Of a DNA stretch of 6,995 bases, positions 4,919 through 6,995 are shown in pieces. Position 1 is the stretch's first letter, and the number at the start of each line of letters is the position of its first letter. Source of the stretch: Caldifarciminota bacterium. GTDB taxonomy: Bacteria > Hydrothermota > Hydrothermia > UBA1063 > CAJXJZ01. The stretch lies in the NCBI GenBank assembly GCA_027033555.1, contig JALVLE010000403.1, positions 1-6,995 of the forward strand. Direction: 5' to 3'. The position numbers were made by a program, and so were the translations under genes. Under the pieces are notes generated by a model, which saw only the letters and a program-made list of their open reading frames with translations, was not told the DNA's origin and made no database searches.

Positions 4919-6995
4919 ATGAAAGAAGTATATGCAATAACTCCACATGGGGAGTTTTCTCCGGAAAGACTGCCTTTTGCCCTGAAATCTGTATGGAAAA
5001 AGCTTTTGCCATATTCTATAGGCGGAATTTTCTGGTGTGATTCTCTGAAAGAAGCTGAAATTACCCAGCTGGTACAACTGGGGATGGATGTAAAAAGGCA
5101 AAATGCATTTATAGACAAGGGTCTTGTGTTCTATAATGGATTTTTAAAAGTCCCCTCTTTATTCATAAGAAAAAAATATAAATTCCCAGGCACAGGAATT
5201 GGGGTAATTGTGGGCATGACACATGTGGAAAATAAGGAAAGTCTTATTCATTTCATAAATTACCTGCAAGAAGGGATAAAGCTTTTCAATGGTGAGCTTT
5301 TTGCCGGAGGAAGACACAAAAAGGGCTATTTTCTTCTCGGTTTTATCCCTTCAGGTAATATTTATCTTCTTCAGGAAGCGTTTCACTCCATGAAAGTGGC
5401 TCTTGAGGTTTATGGTCTGGGAACAAAGGCAATTCTATACCTTTCGCGGTTTATTCCTCTTATGTATGAGGGAAAGGTGATTCGCCTTTTTGATAGATAT
5501 TCTGTTGACTTTTTATTGCCTCTATGGGAACTGGACGACCTGGAAATAGTGACAGAAAAAAGGTTATTTAAAAAATATCCGTCTATACGTACAGGATTAC
5601 TTTTTAAGCCACAAACAATAAAATTGCTTGATAGGGATTTTCACATAATAGATGGCGTTACCAGAAGAATTGATATTTCTAAAAGAATTGTTAACCGTAA
5701 AGATGAGCTTTACAAACTTCAAGAACTCACAAATAATGCCATAAAAAAGCAGGATTTTACTCTAATTGGCATAACCGGTCCATTCGGGATTGGCAAAACA
5801 AGCCTTGTCCTTGAACTACTTAGAAGGATTATAAATAGAGAGAGAAAAATCAATACGTATTTCATTGACTTTGAGAAGGGCACAAAAGCCCCACTTTATG
5901 GCATAAAAAAGATCTTTGAAGCACTCTCCCCTCCTTCTGATTTTAATGTCCCATCTGGTGATCCTTTATATATTAATGCACGGTTGGGATACATTATAAT
6001 GAAAGAACTTGTTACAAAAGGCAGAATAGAAAGTGAAATTCCTGGTTCTGCATCTTTGACACTTATAAAAATCGGTCTTGGTAAATATTTTGAGTATATG
6101 CAAACGCCGTCTATAATTGTGCTTGACGACATAGAATTTATGGACGAGGTATCAAGGTCCCTTCTATATGAAATTTTAAACAAAATATCACAGTTTTCAA
6201 TTCCAGTGGCCATTATTCTTATTGCAAGAAAGGACAATTTTTTCAATGGAATAGATGGTATGAAGGAGATTATAAGGCTTGGTCCAATGGAATTTACTGA
6301 GCCCAGTATTGTGCACATTCTATTAAATAATCAGGTGGAAAATGCACTTGCAAAATATATTTATCAGATAGCAAACGGTCACCCATTTTATATTGAGCAG
6401 TTTACAAAGTATTTAAAAGAGGAAGGTATTATTGAAAGGAAGGATGGTGTTTATCATCCTGTTACACCACTTCCACAGAAGATAGACATGAAAGAAGTTA
6501 TAAAGAAACGGCTGAAATCTCTCGGCGAAGATATAAGCTATATCCTGGACATTGTTACTATACAGGATACTCCGCTGCCTTTGAGTTTCTATTCTGCTAT
6601 TCTGGAAAAAGAGGAAAGCTTTTTTGTCTCCCCGGGTCACAGAATAAATGATAATGCTTTTGTATTACAACTTGTTGACGACTTAAACGAAATCTTTTAC
6701 ATCTCTCAATTTGCATTCTTTAAAAAAATGCGCCTTGATAATATTCTTGCCAGTACTAAAAGAAATCTTCATAAAAAGATTGTAGAAATTATAGAGGAAA
6801 AATTCAGGGACAATCTCCAGATATTTTATTCCACCCTTGTGTATCACTCCAGAATGGCCGGCCTGAAAGAGAAAGAGCTGAAGTATTTGAAGGAAGTGTA
6901 TAGCCAGGCACGAAGACTCAATATCCTGACTGATTGTATAAATTACCTTGAAAGACTCATGGAAATAGACCCCAGGCATAAACACAGGTATATGC
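4919..6995 (+). CDS. STAND/AAA_16-type ATPase with N-terminal degenerate cyclase-like region (partial, C-terminus beyond right edge)
   Basis: The open frame gives 692 residues and runs past the right edge. Residues about 91-205 follow the layout of a class III nucleotide cyclase domain but lack its metal-binding aspartates and the GD turn (GGRHKKGYFLLGF instead), so any such domain is probably inactive. From about 255 comes a STAND-type P-loop ATPase: VNRKDEL entry motif (258-264), Walker A GPFGIGKT (287-294), Walker B IIVLDD (399-404), sensor-like Arg437 and GHP (487-489). A winged-helix-like part and an alpha-helical, TPR-like repeat region (about 615 onward, ending LERLMEIDP) follow. The architecture resembles cyclase-AAA-TPR signalling proteins. 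Start ATG 4919 follows an in-frame stop at 4910; AAGAGGG lies unusually close, one base upstream. It is 54 nt after the hydrolase gene with no terminator between. Partners and signal are unknown; a defence role is possible but unproven. Confidence 0.85.
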   Translation, partial: MKEVYAITPHGEFSPERLPFALKSVWKKLLPYSIGGIFWCDSLKEAEITQLVQLGMDVKRQNAFIDKGLVFYNGFLKVPSLFIRKKYKFPGTGIGVIVGMTHVENKESLIHFINYLQEGIKLFNGELFAGGRHKKGYFLLGFIPSGNIYLLQEAFHSMKVALEVYGLGTKAILYLSRFIPLMYEGKVIRLFDRYSVDFLLPLWELDDLEIVTEKRLFKKYPSIRTGLLFKPQTIKLLDRDFHIIDGVTRRIDISKRIVNRKDELYKLQELTNNAIKKQDFTLIGITGPFGIGKTSLVLELLRRIINRERKINTYFIDFEKGTKAPLYGIKKIFEALSPPSDFNVPSGDPLYINARLGYIIMKELVTKGRIESEIPGSASLTLIKIGLGKYFEYMQTPSIIVLDDIEFMDEVSRSLLYEILNKISQFSIPVAIILIARKDNFFNGIDGMKEIIRLGPMEFTEPSIVHILLNNQVENALAKYIYQIANGHPFYIEQFTKYLKEEGIIERKDGVYHPVTPLPQKIDMKEVIKKRLKSLGEDISYILDIVTIQDTPLPLSFYSAILEKEESFFVSPGHRINDNAFVLQLVDDLNEIFYISQFAFFKKMRLDNILASTKRNLHKKIVEIIEEKFRDNLQIFYSTLVYHSRMAGLKEKELKYLKEVYSQARRLNILTDCINYLERLMEIDPRHKHRYM

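Overview
The window looks bacterial. It has UvrC-type nucleotide excision repair, two good sigma-70-style promoters, and proteins rich in Lys, Glu and Ile. Most of it is AT-rich: by hand count about 39% GC in the stretch of cas6 I counted. A moderately AT-rich, possibly thermophilic or anaerobic bacterium of a poorly sampled phylum would fit, but I cannot name the lineage.

Left part, minus strand (1-1361): the start of a type III-B CRISPR-Cas operon. cas6, the crRNA-processing endonuclease, is transcribed leftward and overlaps cmr1, a RAMP subunit of the Cmr effector complex, by 20 nt. cmr1 runs off the left edge, and the rest of the cmr module presumably lies beyond it. No CRISPR array and no cas1/cas2 are inside the window. 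cmr1 is clearly more GC-rich (about 51%) than cas6 beside it. The cas6 promoter (TTGACT, 17 nt, TATAAT) sits so close to the GTG start that the mRNA is probably leaderless.

Middle (1362-1593): a divergent intergenic region with back-to-back promoters, one for cas6 and one (ATGACA, 17 nt, TATAAA) for the rightward cluster, followed by a leader of about 140 nt.

Right part, plus strand (1594-6995): a tightly packed, probably co-transcribed cluster. In order it holds a membrane-anchored PH-like-domain protein cut by one in-frame TAA next to a run of 15 A; a LOG/Rossmann-fold protein joined to it by a TAATG stop-start; uvrC, overlapping it by 35 nt; a metallo-beta-lactamase-fold hydrolase overlapping uvrC by 11 nt; and, after 54 nt, a large STAND/AAA_16-type ATPase that runs off the right edge. 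The N-terminal part of that ATPase looks like a degenerate class III nucleotide cyclase domain.

Functionally these are two units: CRISPR interference to the left and a DNA-repair/housekeeping cluster to the right. Only their divergent promoters link them visibly. I see no proof of a new defence system. The points most worth a second look are the interrupted PH-like gene, the probable leaderless cas6 mRNA, the composition break between cas6 and cmr1, and the degenerate cyclase-STAND protein.
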